DNA of 64,000 bases from Spinacia oleracea (GCF_020520425.1 NC_079492.1:39373542-39437541); one strand, 5' to 3'. Shown: positions 35,634 to 46,861, counted from the first letter of the stretch. Notes: generated by a model not told the origin, from the sequence alone. Translations and numbers: made by a program.

Positions 35634-37253
35634 ACAAAGACCAATGCTGAAAACGAGGTAGTTCCTAAACCAATGTCTGAATTTTCTAAAGAAGACTTTG
35701 ATAAATATGAAATGAATGCCATGGTTGTCAAAATCTTGCATTGTGGGCTTGGACCTCATGAACACAACAGGGTCATGGGGTGCAATAACGCAAAACAGAT
35801 TTGGGAATTACTAAAAGTAACCCACGAAGGAACTAATGAAGTTAAGCGTTCCAAAATTGACCTTTTGATGTCTAAATATGAAAGATTTGAAATGCTTCCA
35901 AAAGAAACTATTCAAGAAATGTTCACTAGATTTACTAACATAACCAATGAATTAGTTTCTCTTGGTAGAATCATTCCCACAGATGAACAGGTAAGAAAAA
36001 TACTAAGAAGTATGCCACAAGATGATCGTTGGAGAACAAAGGTCACTGCATTTTTTGAGACCAAGGACTTTACCAAGTTCAACATTGAACAACTTGCTGG
36101 TTCCTTGATGACACACGAATTGCATCTTGGAGCTGCTGTTCCTGAGAGCTCTAGAAATCGAGGACTTGCTCTAAAAGCTGAGGAACTCGACGAATCTGAA
36201 CTAGATGAAGAAGAGGCTGCCATGCTGGTTAGAAGAATGAGAAAGCTCTACAGGAACTTCAAACCAGGAAACCAGAAAGGAAGGAACTTTGCTAAGAAAA
36301 ACACTAGTTCCAAAACTGAGCAAGGCTGCTTCAAATGTGGAGAAACTGATCATCAAATTCGTGAATGCCCTCTGTGGGAGAACGACAAAACCAGAGGAAA
36401 AGGGAAGGAACAGGTCAAGGATTGCTTTAACAAGTCTACCTTCAACAGGCCAAACTTCAAGAAGGCCATGATAGCTGCATGGGGCGAAGCAACAGACTCA
36501 GAAGACGATGAGGAACAACCAAATGAAGAAACTGCAAATCTCTGCCTTATGGCTAGAACAGAAGGAACTGATCAAGCTCCATCAGAAGAAGTAAGTTCCT
36601 CCACTCTTCAGTGCCTTTCAAAGTCGAAACTAATTGAGCTGTTGCTAGAAACTCTAGATGATTACAAAAAGCTAAGTATGTTAAAAGCACAAAGTGATAG
36701 AGCCTTGGAACTCAGTAAAAACCATATAAATTATCTGAACAATACTAGATCTGATGTTCAAGGCAGGTTCTTTGAATTGCTAGATAGAAATACCTCTATT
36801 AATGAGTCATTCGAGAAAATTAGAAATGAAAACATCCTTCTACAAGTACAACTCAGTCAATATAAGATGTTTAATCTAAGTTTAGATCCTACAAAATCCT
36901 TGGAGATCAACATGGGAGTTTTTAACATCGACTTAGAAAATTTAAACAAAGATCTGATCACCACAAAGGAACAGAAAGAGAAACTAGAAAGGGAACTAGC
37001 CATGGCCGGGGCACAGAGACAACCACCTAAAGTTCATCCCAAATGGATTGAGAATGCTCAATCTAAGAGAACAGAAGGATTGGGCTTTAATCATAAAACT
37101 AGTCATAAGAAAAAGTATGTGGATCTTCCTAGTGTGAAAGTCTGTTTCTCATGTGGAAGTGGAAGTCATGTAAGTACTGAGTGTTCCAAAATGAAGGAGC
37201 AGGATCAAAGAAACATAAATTATGTAAAGCAAAAATGGGTCAAGAAGTCATAA
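35634..37253 (+). CDS. Sirevirus-like Gag, N-terminus missing
   Basis: Gag packages the retroelement RNA into virus-like particles. The frame is open from the family-A LTR border to 37253. It shows the copia-type gag domain (IWELLKVTHEGTNEVKRSKI, then the ETIQEMFTRF and ILRSMP segments) and two zinc knuckles of CX2CX4HX4C type: CFKCGETDHQIREC near 36330 and CFSCGSGSHVSTEC near 37142. A long helical, probably coiled-coil, region lies between them. Roughly the first 70-80 residues, the primer site and the original 5' LTR are gone, replaced by the family-A fragment. The apparent start at 35604 lies within the foreign LTR and is not real. Confidence 0.88.
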   Translation, partial: TKTNAENEVVPKPMSEFSKEDFDKYEMNAMVVKILHCGLGPHEHNRVMGCNNAKQIWELLKVTHEGTNEVKRSKIDLLMSKYERFEMLPKETIQEMFTRFTNITNELVSLGRIIPTDEQVRKILRSMPQDDRWRTKVTAFFETKDFTKFNIEQLAGSLMTHELHLGAAVPESSRNRGLALKAEELDESELDEEEAAMLVRRMRKLYRNFKPGNQKGRNFAKKNTSSKTEQGCFKCGETDHQIRECPLWENDKTRGKGKEQVKDCFNKSTFNRPNFKKAMIAAWGEATDSEDDEEQPNEETANLCLMARTEGTDQAPSEEVSSSTLQCLSKSKLIELLLETLDDYKKLSMLKAQSDRALELSKNHINYLNNTRSDVQGRFFELLDRNTSINESFEKIRNENILLQVQLSQYKMFNLSLDPTKSLEINMGVFNIDLENLNKDLITTKEQKEKLERELAMAGAQRQPPKVHPKWIENAQSKRTEGLGFNHKTSHKKKYVDLPSVKVCFSCGSGSHVSTECSKMKEQDQRNINYVKQKWVKKS

Positions 37254-37303
37254 GTTGTAGTTGAAAAGGAACTCGAGGAAACCCGAGTTCCTGTAACTAA
37301 CCT

Positions 37304-38740
37304 TTGATCTCTTTACAGATTCTAGTGAAGGGGAACAGCTCGTGGTATCTCGACAGCGGGTGTTCCAAACACATGACAGGAGACAAATCTAAATTCCTCT
37401 CACTAGAAGCCTACAATGGAGGAACTGTGACCTTTGGAGACAACATGAAAGGAGAAATTGTTGGAATTGGGAAAGTTGGAAGGTCAAGTTCCTATGCCAT
37501 TGAAAATGTATTTTTAGTCGAGGGTTTAATGCACAGTCTACTAAGCATTTCTCAATTTTGTGACAAAGGAAACTCTGTAAGTTTTACTTCTGAAAATTGT
37601 CAAATCATCAATAATAACACTGGGAAGGTTATTTTGGAAGGAACTCGTAAAGGGAACACGTATTCTGTGGATCTCAATACAGTTCCCAGGAACAATTTAA
37701 CCTGCCTCAGTGCCTTTGAAGAAGATACCCTACTATGGCACAGGAGGTTTGGACATGCTAGTTCCTCTCTGCTTGACAAACTAAGATCAAAGGAACTGGT
37801 TCGAGGACTTCCCTCAATCAAGTTCCTAACTGATAAAGTGTGTGATGCATGTGCAAAAGGCAAGCATGTCCGAAGTTCCTTTAAGTCTAAGAAATTGGTA
37901 AGCACCACAAAACCATTGGAACTCATCCATATGGACTTATGTGACCCAATGAGAATTCAAAGCAGAAGTGGGAAAAAATATGTATTAGTTATTGTTGATG
38001 ATTACTCTCGCTTTACTTGGGTCATATTTCTAACAAGCAAGGATGAAACGTTTGATGAGTTTGTTGCATTTTCAAAGAAAATTCAGAAAACCACAGGTCA
38101 TCAACTGATCCATATAAGATCAGATCATGGAACAGAATTTGAAAATTACAAATTCGATGAATACTGCAAGGAACAAGGTATGGACCACAATTTCTCAGCT
38201 CCCAGAACTCCACAACAAAATGGAGTTGTTGAGAGGAAAAATAGAACCTTAGAGGACATGGCAAGAACCATGTTAATAGCCAGTTCCCTGCCTAGGAACT
38301 TTTGGGCTGAAGCAGTCAATACTGCTTGTTATATTATAAATAGAGTTATGATTCGAGCAATCCTAAACAAAACCCCCTATGGGCTACTAAAAGGTATAAA
38401 ACCCAACATCTCTTACTTTAGAGCCTTTGGTAGCAAATGTTTTGTCCACAACAATGGAAAAAGGAACTTGGGGAAGTTTGATGAAAGAAGCGATGAGGCA
38501 GTGTTCCTAGGATATGCCTTAAATAGCAAAGCTTACAGAGTTTATAACAAAAGGTCTATGTGTTTTGAGGAAAGTGTACATATAATATTTGATGAATCTA
38601 ACAAAACTGATATAGTACAGGAACAAGAACTTTTCGAGATTGGTTTATCTCGTGCTGCAGAAAATGATGAGGAGTTCCAACCAAGCAAACACACAGCCAG
38701 AGGAACTGCTCAACAAAATCAAGAAGTTCCCCCGTACTAG
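37304..38740 (+). CDS. Sirevirus-like Pol, protease and integrase part
   Basis: Pol matures the particle and inserts the cDNA. The aspartic protease motif is WYLDSGCSKHMTG near 37338. It is followed by the integrase zinc-finger part (LLWHRRFGHAS...CDACAKGKH) and the catalytic core with MDLCDP, IRSDHGTEF and PQQNGVVERKNR giving the D, D and E residues. The frame differs from gag, with a stop and about 50 bp between them. It ends at a TAG at 38738-38740, after which pol resumes in another frame at 38899, so the polyprotein is broken by a frameshift in the integrase-RT linker. Confidence 0.9.
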   Translation: MISLQILVKGNSSWYLDSGCSKHMTGDKSKFLSLEAYNGGTVTFGDNMKGEIVGIGKVGRSSSYAIENVFLVEGLMHSLLSISQFCDKGNSVSFTSENCQIINNNTGKVILEGTRKGNTYSVDLNTVPRNNLTCLSAFEEDTLLWHRRFGHASSSLLDKLRSKELVRGLPSIKFLTDKVCDACAKGKHVRSSFKSKKLVSTTKPLELIHMDLCDPMRIQSRSGKKYVLVIVDDYSRFTWVIFLTSKDETFDEFVAFSKKIQKTTGHQLIHIRSDHGTEFENYKFDEYCKEQGMDHNFSAPRTPQQNGVVERKNRTLEDMARTMLIASSLPRNFWAEAVNTACYIINRVMIRAILNKTPYGLLKGIKPNISYFRAFGSKCFVHNNGKRNLGKFDERSDEAVFLGYALNSKAYRVYNKRSMCFEESVHIIFDESNKTDIVQEQELFEIGLSRAAENDEEFQPSKHTARGTAQQNQEVPPY

Positions 38741-38898
38741 TGGAACAAGAAGAAAACCAAGAAGATCCAGAAACAACACCAGAGGAACCCCACAATGACC
38801 AACAGGGAACTCAGGTCATAGAAGGAACTGACGAAAATGCCACAACACTAGTAGCTCAGTTTCAACCTAAACCTTGGAAGCATTAAAAGTCTCACCCA

Positions 38899-40518
38899 AT
38901 GGAACTCATTATGAGTGACATCAGAAAAGGAACTCAGACAAGGTCACAACTAAGGAACTTTTGTGCATTCCACGCGTTCCTCTCCATATTTGAGCCAAGA
39001 AATCACATTGAGGCTCTGGAGGACGCTGACTGGATCATAGCCATGCAAGAAGAATTAAATGAATTCAAAAGAAACAAGGTATGGCACTTGGAACCCAAAC
39101 CAAAGCACCAGAAGGTGATAGGGCTGAAATGGGTGTTCCGGAACAAGAAAGATGAACATGCAACAATCATAAGGAACAAAGCAAGGTTAGTGGTCAAAGG
39201 TTATAACCAACAGGAAGGTATTGACTTTGAAGAAACATTTGCACCTGTTGCTAGATTAGAAGCCATTAGAATCTTAATTGCTTTTGCTGCTTTCATGGGT
39301 TTTAAACTTTATCAAATGGATGTTAAATGTGCTTTCTTCAACGGTTTCTTAGAGGAAGATGTTTATGTGGAACAGCCCCCTGGATTTGAAAATCCCGAAT
39401 TTCCAAATCATATTTACAAATTAGATAAGGCTCTCTATGGACTAAAACAAGCCCCTAGATCTTGGTACGAGAGATTATCAAAGTTCCTCCTTCAAAATGA
39501 TTTTAAAAGAGGTAGAATAGACAAAACTTTATTCTTAAAATCTAGAGGAACTGACTTGTTAGTAGTTCAAATTTATGTTGATGATATATTATTTGGAGCA
39601 ACTAATGAGAATTTGTGCAAGGATTTTGCAAACTTGATGAGCAGTGAATTCGAAATGAGCATGATGGGGGAACTCATTTTCTTCCTTGGTTTACAAATCA
39701 AGCAAACCGAGGAAGGAATCATGATACACCAACAAAAGTATGTGAAGGAACTCCTAAAGAAATATAAGCTAGAATCAGCCAAAGTAAACCACACTCCCAT
39801 GGGAACAGCTACCAGATTAGACACTGATCCAAATGGGAAAAGTGTGAATCAAACGAAATACAGAGGTATGATTGGATCACTATTATATTTAACAGCCAGT
39901 AGACCTGACATTTCTTTTAGTGTAGGACTATGTGCAAGATTTCAATCCAATCCAAAGGAGTCCCATCTAACTGCGGTGAAAAGAATACTAAGATATCTCA
40001 AAGGAACTGATGACCTATGCCTATACTATCCAAGAAGTGGATCATTCGAGCTAAAAGGATATGCTGATGCTGATTATGCAGGTGACTTAGTGAATAGAAA
40101 AAGCACATCAGGTATGGTACAGTTCCTAGGTCCATGCATGGTTTCTTGGGGTTCCAAGAAACAGAACACTGTTGCTCTATCCACAGCTGAAGCTGAGTAT
40201 GTAGCTGCTGCAGCTTGTTGCTCACAAATTCTATGGATAAAACAACAGCTAAGAGATTTTGGTATTATCTATGATTGTGTTCCTATCTATTGTGATAACA
40301 CTAGTGCTATTTGTATTTCAAAAGATCCGGTTCATCATTCCCGGGTCAAACACATCCACATTAGACACCATTTCCTTAAAGATAATGTTGAGAAAGGTTT
40401 GATCAAATTAGATTTTTGCCAAACTGATCACCAAATTGATGATATTTTAACTAAGCCCTTGAACAGAGAGAAACATGAGAAAATGAGGATGGAACTCGGA
40501 ATGATCAAGCTAAGGTAA
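38899..40518 (+). CDS. Sirevirus-like Pol, reverse transcriptase and RNase H part
   Basis: This 539-codon frame holds a full RT domain ([12 protein letters not shown] start, [17 protein letters not shown], the [12 protein letters not shown] aspartate motif, [12 protein letters not shown], and the [10 protein letters not shown] active site). RNase H follows ([28 protein letters not shown]). It ends normally at TAA. The Sirevirus lineage is supported by the envelope-like ORF after pol and by the LTR character. It is separated from the integrase frame by a frameshift, so it is likely not expressed as a normal polyprotein. Confidence 0.9.
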   Translation: MELIMSDIRKGTQTRSQLRNFCAFHAFLSIFEPRNHIEALEDADWIIAMQEELNEFKRNKVWHLEPKPKHQKVIGLKWVFRNKKDEHATIIRNKARLVVKGYNQQEGIDFEETFAPVARLEAIRILIAFAAFMGFKLYQMDVKCAFFNGFLEEDVYVEQPPGFENPEFPNHIYKLDKALYGLKQAPRSWYERLSKFLLQNDFKRGRIDKTLFLKSRGTDLLVVQIYVDDILFGATNENLCKDFANLMSSEFEMSMMGELIFFLGLQIKQTEEGIMIHQQKYVKELLKKYKLESAKVNHTPMGTATRLDTDPNGKSVNQTKYRGMIGSLLYLTASRPDISFSVGLCARFQSNPKESHLTAVKRILRYLKGTDDLCLYYPRSGSFELKGYADADYAGDLVNRKSTSGMVQFLGPCMVSWGSKKQNTVALSTAEAEYVAAAACCSQILWIKQQLRDFGIIYDCVPIYCDNTSAICISKDPVHHSRVKHIHIRHHFLKDNVEKGLIKLDFCQTDHQIDDILTKPLNREKHEKMRMELGMIKLR

Positions 40519-40829
40519 TTGCTAAATTGAAGTTCCTCTAAGGCAAAAGCAAAAATCATGGTACATATAGACTATTACAAACACAAAATCTTGTGTGCAA
40601 ACATAGTTGAAGCTTACCATCGTGGCAAATACACTCACACTCCAAATGAGCAAGGTAAGCAGTTCCTTTCAAACTAGTTAAGTCAGAGATACGAAATTAA
40701 GCAAGTCAAAGTCAAACACAGTTTTAATTTAATTTATTTCTACATTTTCCTTTTATTTTTTTTATTTATTTTTTAAAATTCAAAACCGAATACCCATATT
40801 CAAAGAATGTTTGGAACGGTTCCATTGGC

Positions 40830-40842
40830 AATAAATAGGAGA
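40830..40842 (+). promoter_or_regulatory. TATA-like box before the envelope-like ORF
   Basis: Sequence caataaatagg is placed about 30 bp before the first ATG (40869). A second ctataaaaacc lies at 40930, before the strong-context ATG at 40947. These could allow separate transcription of this ORF. Inference only. Confidence 0.3.
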
Positions 40843-40868
40843 AACTCTTCCCTTTCCACATTCAATCC

Positions 40869-42644
40869 ATGCAACCCCCTTTCTCTCTCTCCCACACGCC
40901 TTCTCCACTGACACCACCTCTCCTTTCACCTATAAAAACCTTCACCATGGTTCTCACAAGCAACAACACTGATCTCACTTCCCTCAAACGAAAAAGAAAT
41001 CCTTCATCTCCAGTTCCCATGGATACCTCACCCATTCAATCGCCAATTCCTCTTCGATCCCACAATCCAATACTCGCAATTACTCAGGGGGAACCAATCG
41101 ACACTGACATCGAAATGAAATCCCCAATTTCAAACCCTAGATCTTCCACAAGGAAATCCAAAAAGCGTAGGGTAGAAACTTTGGGTGAACAACTCGAAGA
41201 AACTGAAGAACACCGGGAGGGTGCTCACACCCAGGGGGAAGGAAAAAGCGTCAAGAAACTCGCTGCTAAGGAGAGCAATCTGGTGGAAGGGTTTGCGATC
41301 AATTCAACATGGTGTGAAGCTACGAAGTTCAATGAATTGATGGAAATCCTCGAACACCAAAAGTGGGTAAGCTTGTTAAGTACTTATGCCAAATCACCCC
41401 TAATTCCCGAAGCCATGAAAGAATTCTGCAAAAACTTTACTTGTGTTGATGATGTGTGCTCAAGTAAAGTAAATGGAACTCGCATAGAATTTGATGCCTC
41501 CTATTTGGAACAGCTGTTTGGTACACCCAATAGGGGTTTTGATATGTGGTTGAAAGGTCAGATTACAGTGACCATTGATAGTGTCAATGAGGATGACATT
41601 GTTGGTTCAATTGGAGGAAACTCCAAAGTGTCCACCTCCACAACACATAACTGTTTCTCACCCCTTCAAAAACTGGTATTCAATATAGTGTGGAGAGGTA
41701 TAGTTCCTCGAACCCAGAAGAGAAACATAGCCAGTTTGTTTGATGCATGCCTCATGTATTGTCTGGAAAGAAAAATTCCCATCAATTTTCCAGCTATTAT
41801 GATCAAACATCTATCCACCTGCATCCCAAAATTCAAAATCCCTTACTCTTCGCTTCTCACTGAAATCTTCAAAAGTTTCTCAGTTGACCTCACTCCCTAC
41901 TACGTCATCCCTCTAAAATCAACCCAAATCCTACAAAATGAAATGCTCACTCTGCTCAACCTTAAAGTAGTTCAAGGGAAAGTTATTAAGGCTGGAAAAA
42001 TTGAAAAGAAGGATGAAGAAGAACAAGAAGGTCCAGAAGTTAAAGAAGAAGTGGAGGAGGAGGAGGAACTCGAACAAATAGAGGTAACTTTATCTCGAGG
42101 GAAAAGGAAGAGTGTAGGATCCCAAGGGAAAAGAAAGAGCTTGAGGGTGGCAATGAAGGAGAACAAGAAAAGAGGGCCTGTCTTTATGGAAATAAATGAA
42201 GAAGGGGAAGTCAAGGAGATGCCCATAGAGGAGGATGTTGTTCCACTCAAACAAGAGAAACTGCCAGAAACTGTCGTGCCAAGGAATAGGACACCCAGAT
42301 CCTCCCAAAAGTCCAAAGCCCGTCGTTTTCCTTCTGAACAGGAACATGTTCCAGACCATGGAGGTGCCTGGAACACAAAGGACGACCAGATATTGGAGCT
42401 GAAGGCAACAGTTGCCCATCTGGTGGAACTGCAGGAGGGAACAGATCACAGGATCAGCTCAATGCAGGCTCACATAGGTGCATTGGTTACCAGTGTCAAG
42501 ACTCTCCAAACCACTCTTCACCACTACTCAGAACAAGCCAATGCAACTCGTGCCACAATCCTCACCAAGATCAATAATCTGGAATCTTTTGAGGAGACTG
42601 TGATAGAAGAAACTGCTGGTTCTGGTTCCCCATCTCAAGCCTAA
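40869..42644 (+). CDS. Sirevirus envelope-like (third) ORF, 591 codons
   Basis: An intact ORF follows pol in the position of the envelope-like gene of Sireviruses. The start may be 40869 or the ATG at 40947, which has a strong accATGg context (565 aa). N-terminal residues are Pro/Ser-rich with basic clusters SLKRKRN and KSKKRRVE that look like nuclear-localisation signals. A folded middle domain (about 140-345; FDASYLEQLFGTPNRGFDMW) resembles the putative plant transposon protein domain. Acidic and then basic stretches follow near 385-460, and a C-terminal coiled coil near 520-580. I see no signal peptide or membrane segment, so envelope-like is a positional name. A near-identical copy lies at 58197-59972. 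Confidence 0.85.
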   Translation: MQPPFSLSHTPSPLTPPLLSPIKTFTMVLTSNNTDLTSLKRKRNPSSPVPMDTSPIQSPIPLRSHNPILAITQGEPIDTDIEMKSPISNPRSSTRKSKKRRVETLGEQLEETEEHREGAHTQGEGKSVKKLAAKESNLVEGFAINSTWCEATKFNELMEILEHQKWVSLLSTYAKSPLIPEAMKEFCKNFTCVDDVCSSKVNGTRIEFDASYLEQLFGTPNRGFDMWLKGQITVTIDSVNEDDIVGSIGGNSKVSTSTTHNCFSPLQKLVFNIVWRGIVPRTQKRNIASLFDACLMYCLERKIPINFPAIMIKHLSTCIPKFKIPYSSLLTEIFKSFSVDLTPYYVIPLKSTQILQNEMLTLLNLKVVQGKVIKAGKIEKKDEEEQEGPEVKEEVEEEEELEQIEVTLSRGKRKSVGSQGKRKSLRVAMKENKKRGPVFMEINEEGEVKEMPIEEDVVPLKQEKLPETVVPRNRTPRSSQKSKARRFPSEQEHVPDHGGAWNTKDDQILELKATVAHLVELQEGTDHRISSMQAHIGALVTSVKTLQTTLHHYSEQANATRATILTKINNLESFEETVIEETAGSGSPSQA

Positions 42645-43146
42645 TCACCATGTTTCTTTTATCTTTTGCCATGGAACAATCTTTTTAATTTGCTTTTGGT
42701 TTGTATAATTTTCAAACTTGGGTATTTGTTCCATCTTATTTTGACTTGCTTGGTTACACCTATCTGTGTTTTCTAGTTTTGATCATTACTGCTTGCTTTT
42801 AATTTATTGTGTGAGTTGGTTTAATACTTTGAGGCTAGCTTAACTTGCCAAACGTTGATCGTGGGGCACTGTGTTTGGAATGGCTATATTTCGTGCTAGG
42901 CTTTTTGTTGATGTCAACAGGGGGAAGTCAAGGTGCAAACTTCCAAGGTACACTCAATCCCAGTTCCTGCATCAATCTCTTGTGTGTACTCTCTCTGTAT
43001 CTCTCTGTAAGTTTTTTTTTTTTCTTTCTCTTTTGTTTTTCAATTTTTGTGTTCTGTTTCACAGTAGTCTGCATAAGTTCCTGTTTGTGCTTACTCTCAT
43101 TTGTAAAAAGTTTGCAAGTGTTGTCATCACCAAAAAGGGGGAATAT
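42645..43146 (+). mobile_element. Sirevirus 3' untranslated region and polypurine tract
   Basis: No ORF of note. It ends caaaaagggggaata right before the 3' LTR, a typical Sirevirus polypurine tract. A second caacagggggaagtcaag near 42917 may be an extra or former tract. Confidence 0.8.
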
Positions 43147-44458
43147 TGTTGTTCCTATGTTTTGGTTGATGACACACACATATTGCAAACTTCCTGATTA
43201 TGGTTGCTAATGACTTTGGACAGGTAAATGCCCAAGTTTCTATTAGGATAGGAACTTGAATCAGATGGTGAAGTTCCTGATGTACACTTGGGACAGTCAC
43301 TAGAGTTCCAGAGCTGGAAGTTGTATCTGTTCCAGTTTGAAGTCACAAGAGGAGCAACACAGTTACATATCAAGAGTTCCGAATACTCACAAGAACTATT
43401 ACAGACTCATGGCCACGAGTTCCTATTTAAACATAAGAGGAACTCATTAATGTTCCTGAGCTGGAACAAGTGAAGCTTCAGAGTTGAATGTCTCACCAAA
43501 GGAAAGACATATATGTCTAGGTAGTTTATCTTGCTTAGATTATATGTAATATATTAATATGTTAAGTAGTATATAAGGAACTAGAGGAACTTGGATTACT
43601 CGTGTGTTTTTGTCAAAATATCAAGCAACACAGTTTTAAGGAAAATACTTTAAATAAAATATCTTTTCATGTTTAATAAAAATAAGATTTTCATCACATT
43701 CTGTTAATTAAATAAAAACAGTTTTTATCTTCCTAAAACTTCTCCTAAATATTTTGACAAAATAAATAAACATTTTTTTAGAAAACAACAGTGATTGACA
43801 TAGTCTTAAACACGTCCAGCAGTTGAGGAAGTTGTGTGGGAAGTGGTCTCCCCTTGTTCCTCAAGTCTAGGGACGTGACAATCAAAGTGTCAGTTGTTGG
43901 CAGTTGAGTTTTTGAAGGAAACAAACCCTAAGGACAAAACTCAATATAAGGCCAAGAAGTTTTCTGGAAAAGATACACAAACATTCTAAGAGTTCTTGCT
44001 TTCCTAAAAACGTATTGTCAAAGATTTTCTAAAAAACAGTTTGTGTCCTCGTTAATCCAAAGTTCCTAAGTGCCCTATATCCACACTAAAGCATCATTAA
44101 TATCTAGAGTTATCCAAACACGAATTGTATTTTGTATTAGTGAGGATAGAGTTATCTTGTTTAGACTTAGAGTTTAAGTATGAGAGAGAGAAGTAAAAGA
44201 GTTGTAATCAGAGTAGATTACTGTGAGGAACACAAGTTTGAGAGGAACTTGTGTTTGAGAGATTATTGTAATCGAGGTATTACTATAATAAAAGGAATTC
44301 TCTTCTTGATTAGTGTCAAGAAGTTTTCACAATTATTGTTATTTTCTTTTCTATTCTCAGTTCCTTGATTGTTTCTAAGTTCCGCAAGAAACTTTACCAA
44401 AGTTCCAATTACAATTCACCCTCCCCCCCCTCTTGTGCGTGTTCCTACTGGAATAACA
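43147..44458 (+). mobile_element. Sirevirus 3' LTR with TAGTT duplication on the right
   Basis: The 1,312-bp LTR TGTTGTTCC...GGAATAACA is followed by TAGTT (44459-44463). It is about 99% identical by eye to the solo LTR at 31775. Its TATA box is altered (actcaatataagg near 43940). It lies in the same direction as the P450 and 545 bp before the start codon of the truncated P450 copy. Confidence 0.9.
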
Positions 44459-45337
44459 TAGTTGAATTAGGTAGCCACACATAAAGATTTAATCTATTTT
44501 TTTGTTTTTAGTTTATTATGTCGCGTAATGCAAACTTGAAAAGCATGTTATTTTTGGCAGAAAAAGTTGACTTAAAGTTTGCATGATGCGACGTAATAAA
44601 CATAACTTCTTGGTAATGGGCCCAGCACGAACCTAACCCGCCTTTTTTCTGTTCACCTTATTTCCACTTATTTCAGGAAAAAAAATTATGTTCAGATAAG
44701 TTCAGTTAAGTTAAGATAAGTTCAGATAACATAAAATCATGAAAAATAAGGGATGACCAACAGACCAAGTATAATTTATAACTAAAATAAGTTTTGATAA
44801 GTTGTAAATAAGTTCTGACAAGTTCATGTTAGATAAGTTTAGTTCAAATAAGTTCAGTAAAATAAGTGAAAATCATGTGAATAGAACGCAACGTTAATCA
44901 GATCTTGTATTAAACCAGTAGGGTAGTCGGTAAAAGTCAAGAATATATGTGTGTTTCTTGTTTTCAATTCCGGCACTCAAATTCTCGCAGAAACACAAAC
45001 ACATGGTAACAATGTTTAGTCTGTATCTACCATATGTTGATAAACTTGTTTTCCATCCTTTCTTCCTCCCTGCAATCTTACTCTTTGTAATCTTGTACTA
45101 TAAGAGTTTCTCTTCAAATTCCGGCAGCAGCAAAAATAATGCCAAAATCTTACCACCCTCACCACCGAAACTGCCAATCATAGGGAACCTCCACCAGGTA
45201 GGTCTGTTACCACACCGTTCTCTTCAATCACTGTCTCAGAAATACGGCAAGCTGATGTTGCTCAAAATGGGCAGCAAACCAACCCTTGTGGTATCATCTG
45301 TAGATGCAGCCAGAGAAATCATGAGGACCAATGATGT
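44234..45337 (+). repeat. First copy of a 1,104-bp direct repeat (P450 5' part)
   Basis: It is identical, as far as I can read, to 50077-51180 (constant offset of 5,843). It holds the last 225 bp of the LTR, the P450 upstream region and 335 bp of P450 coding sequence. The two copies border a 4,739-bp insert. Confidence 0.92.
45003..45337 (+). pseudogene. Truncated P450 (first 111 codons)
   Basis: It is the same as residues 1-111 of the intact P450 at 50846: membrane anchor, the [15 protein letters not shown] proline-rich hinge, and through EIMRTND. After 45337 the frame runs into unrelated DNA and stops at 45404. It keeps its whole upstream region and could still be transcribed, giving a short membrane-anchored peptide without catalytic parts. 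Confidence 0.93.
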
Positions 45338-45826
45338 TGTTCCGGGTGTGGAACTGGGAGGACGTTCCGGAGTGCCTTGGCCCTGTCAAGCAGAGCAAAC
45401 GTGAGCTAACCTCGGGGGTTTAACCGAGGAAACCCCCTCCGATGCCTAAGTCAGCAAATAGGTAAGAAGTCTTTAGAGAGGGAATATAGAGAGAAGGTGG
45501 AGCAAGTACCGTGTGTAAGAATCTGTCCCATCATGAATGATGTGGGTGCTATTTATAGGCGTACTATTCTGTACTTTGGCCTACTCAGATGCCGCCACGT
45601 GTATGACGGCGATGTACTTTATTCCTTGTCGTTGTCGTTTAGCCTGCAGGTCCCTTCTTGGACTGATGCAGCTTTGCCTAGCTCTGCTCTGTGTCTTTAC
45701 ACGTGATCTGGGGAGGTTTGATCTGCCTGGGCTGCATATACTTGGCTTGGGGTTTAGAGTCTTTCTTTGACTTGGGTGTGCCCTGGGTGTCAGGGTTTGC
45801 TCTGTCATTGATGTTCTGCCCTCTCT

Positions 45827-45982
45827 GGATATGATCCCGTACAACTAGTCCCTCAAGAGTAGAGCTGACCTTTTAAGTCAGGTCTGCTCTTCTGTCCTTG
45901 ATCTGGATATGACCCCGTACAACTAGTCCCTCAAGAGTAGAGTTGACCTTTTAAGTCAGGTCTGCTCTTCTGTCCTTGATCT
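45827..45982. repeat. 78-bp tandem repeat, two units, in the LTR-like part
   Basis: Two copies of ggatatga-cccgtacaact...cttgatct differ at two or three bases. Confidence 0.9.
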
Positions 45983-46074
45983 GGACTCTTTGGGGCTGCA
46001 ATGCTTGTTTTGTTGGTTTTTTGCTTTTGTCCTGGCTGTGTATTTTCTTCCTACCAGTCCCTCCAGAGTAGATC

Positions 46075-46076
<2 letters not shown>

Positions 46077-46126
<50 letters not shown>
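46077..46126 (+). repeat. 50-base T run
   Basis: Uninterrupted thymines lie between the LTR-like part and the ORF leader. On the minus strand this is a 50-base A run. Length is likely unstable or poorly sequenced. Confidence 0.9.
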
Positions 46127-46127
<1 letters not shown>

Positions 46128-46861
46128 GGCGGGCTTTCTGAATGGTAAGAAATTTTGGGGATTTTAACCGGCTTTTCCTCGTGCCACGCGTTGCCCATTT
46201 GAAGAGTCAATTGGAATCGTCGCTCAATCTGGACCGTCCTTCATCATGATTAAGTTTGGTTGTATTGAGGTCTACACGTGTCCTTCATCCTGCTTGTGCA
46301 ACTGTATCGTTGCTCGCATCCTAGCCGTTCTTCTTTGGCTTTTAAAGAGAAAAAAGTAACTTCCTTCCTTCTTCATCTTCATTTCTTACCTTCTCTCTCC
46401 TTGGTGTTTCTGAGAAAAACATTCGAGTGCTCTCATTTTCCGTTGCTTGTTATTTGCAAAAGTCTTCTCAAAATTCGATCTTTTGCACATTTTTGTGTTT
46501 GCCGTCACTTTTCCGGTCGATTGCTAGTGTTCTTGTTGCTTGTGGTGGTCATTTGCCCCTCGTGTTTTCGTTTGCCATTTCGCGAAGGGAGGTTTTCGTT
46601 GCTGTGTTTCTTTTGATTCTAACTCTATCTTCTTTTTCCGGTAAGTTTCTATTTTTTGCTGTTTTTTCGATTCTTTTGCACGACTTTTGTTTGTTGTTCG
46701 CTTGATTTTAGTGTCTTTCTTTGGGGTTTCAATTTCTGGTATTTTTCGCCATTGTTAAGTCGTTTTTGAACTTCCGCCATTGTTGAGTAGCTTTTCCCCT
46801 TTTTTTTTTTTGTTATTTACTTTTGTGCCCTTTTCCCTTGTCCTGTGACTTTCAGTTCATA

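Noticed and set aside
41972..42449. Minus-strand ORFs under the envelope-like gene
   Set aside because: Shadow frames, reproduced identically in the copy at 59300-59777.
46077..46126. T run as the poly(A) tail of a processed gene copy
   Set aside because: No intron-less gene precedes it on the minus strand and no target duplication was found.
45956..46210. Lysine-run ORF
   Set aside because: Translation of the 50-base homopolymer.
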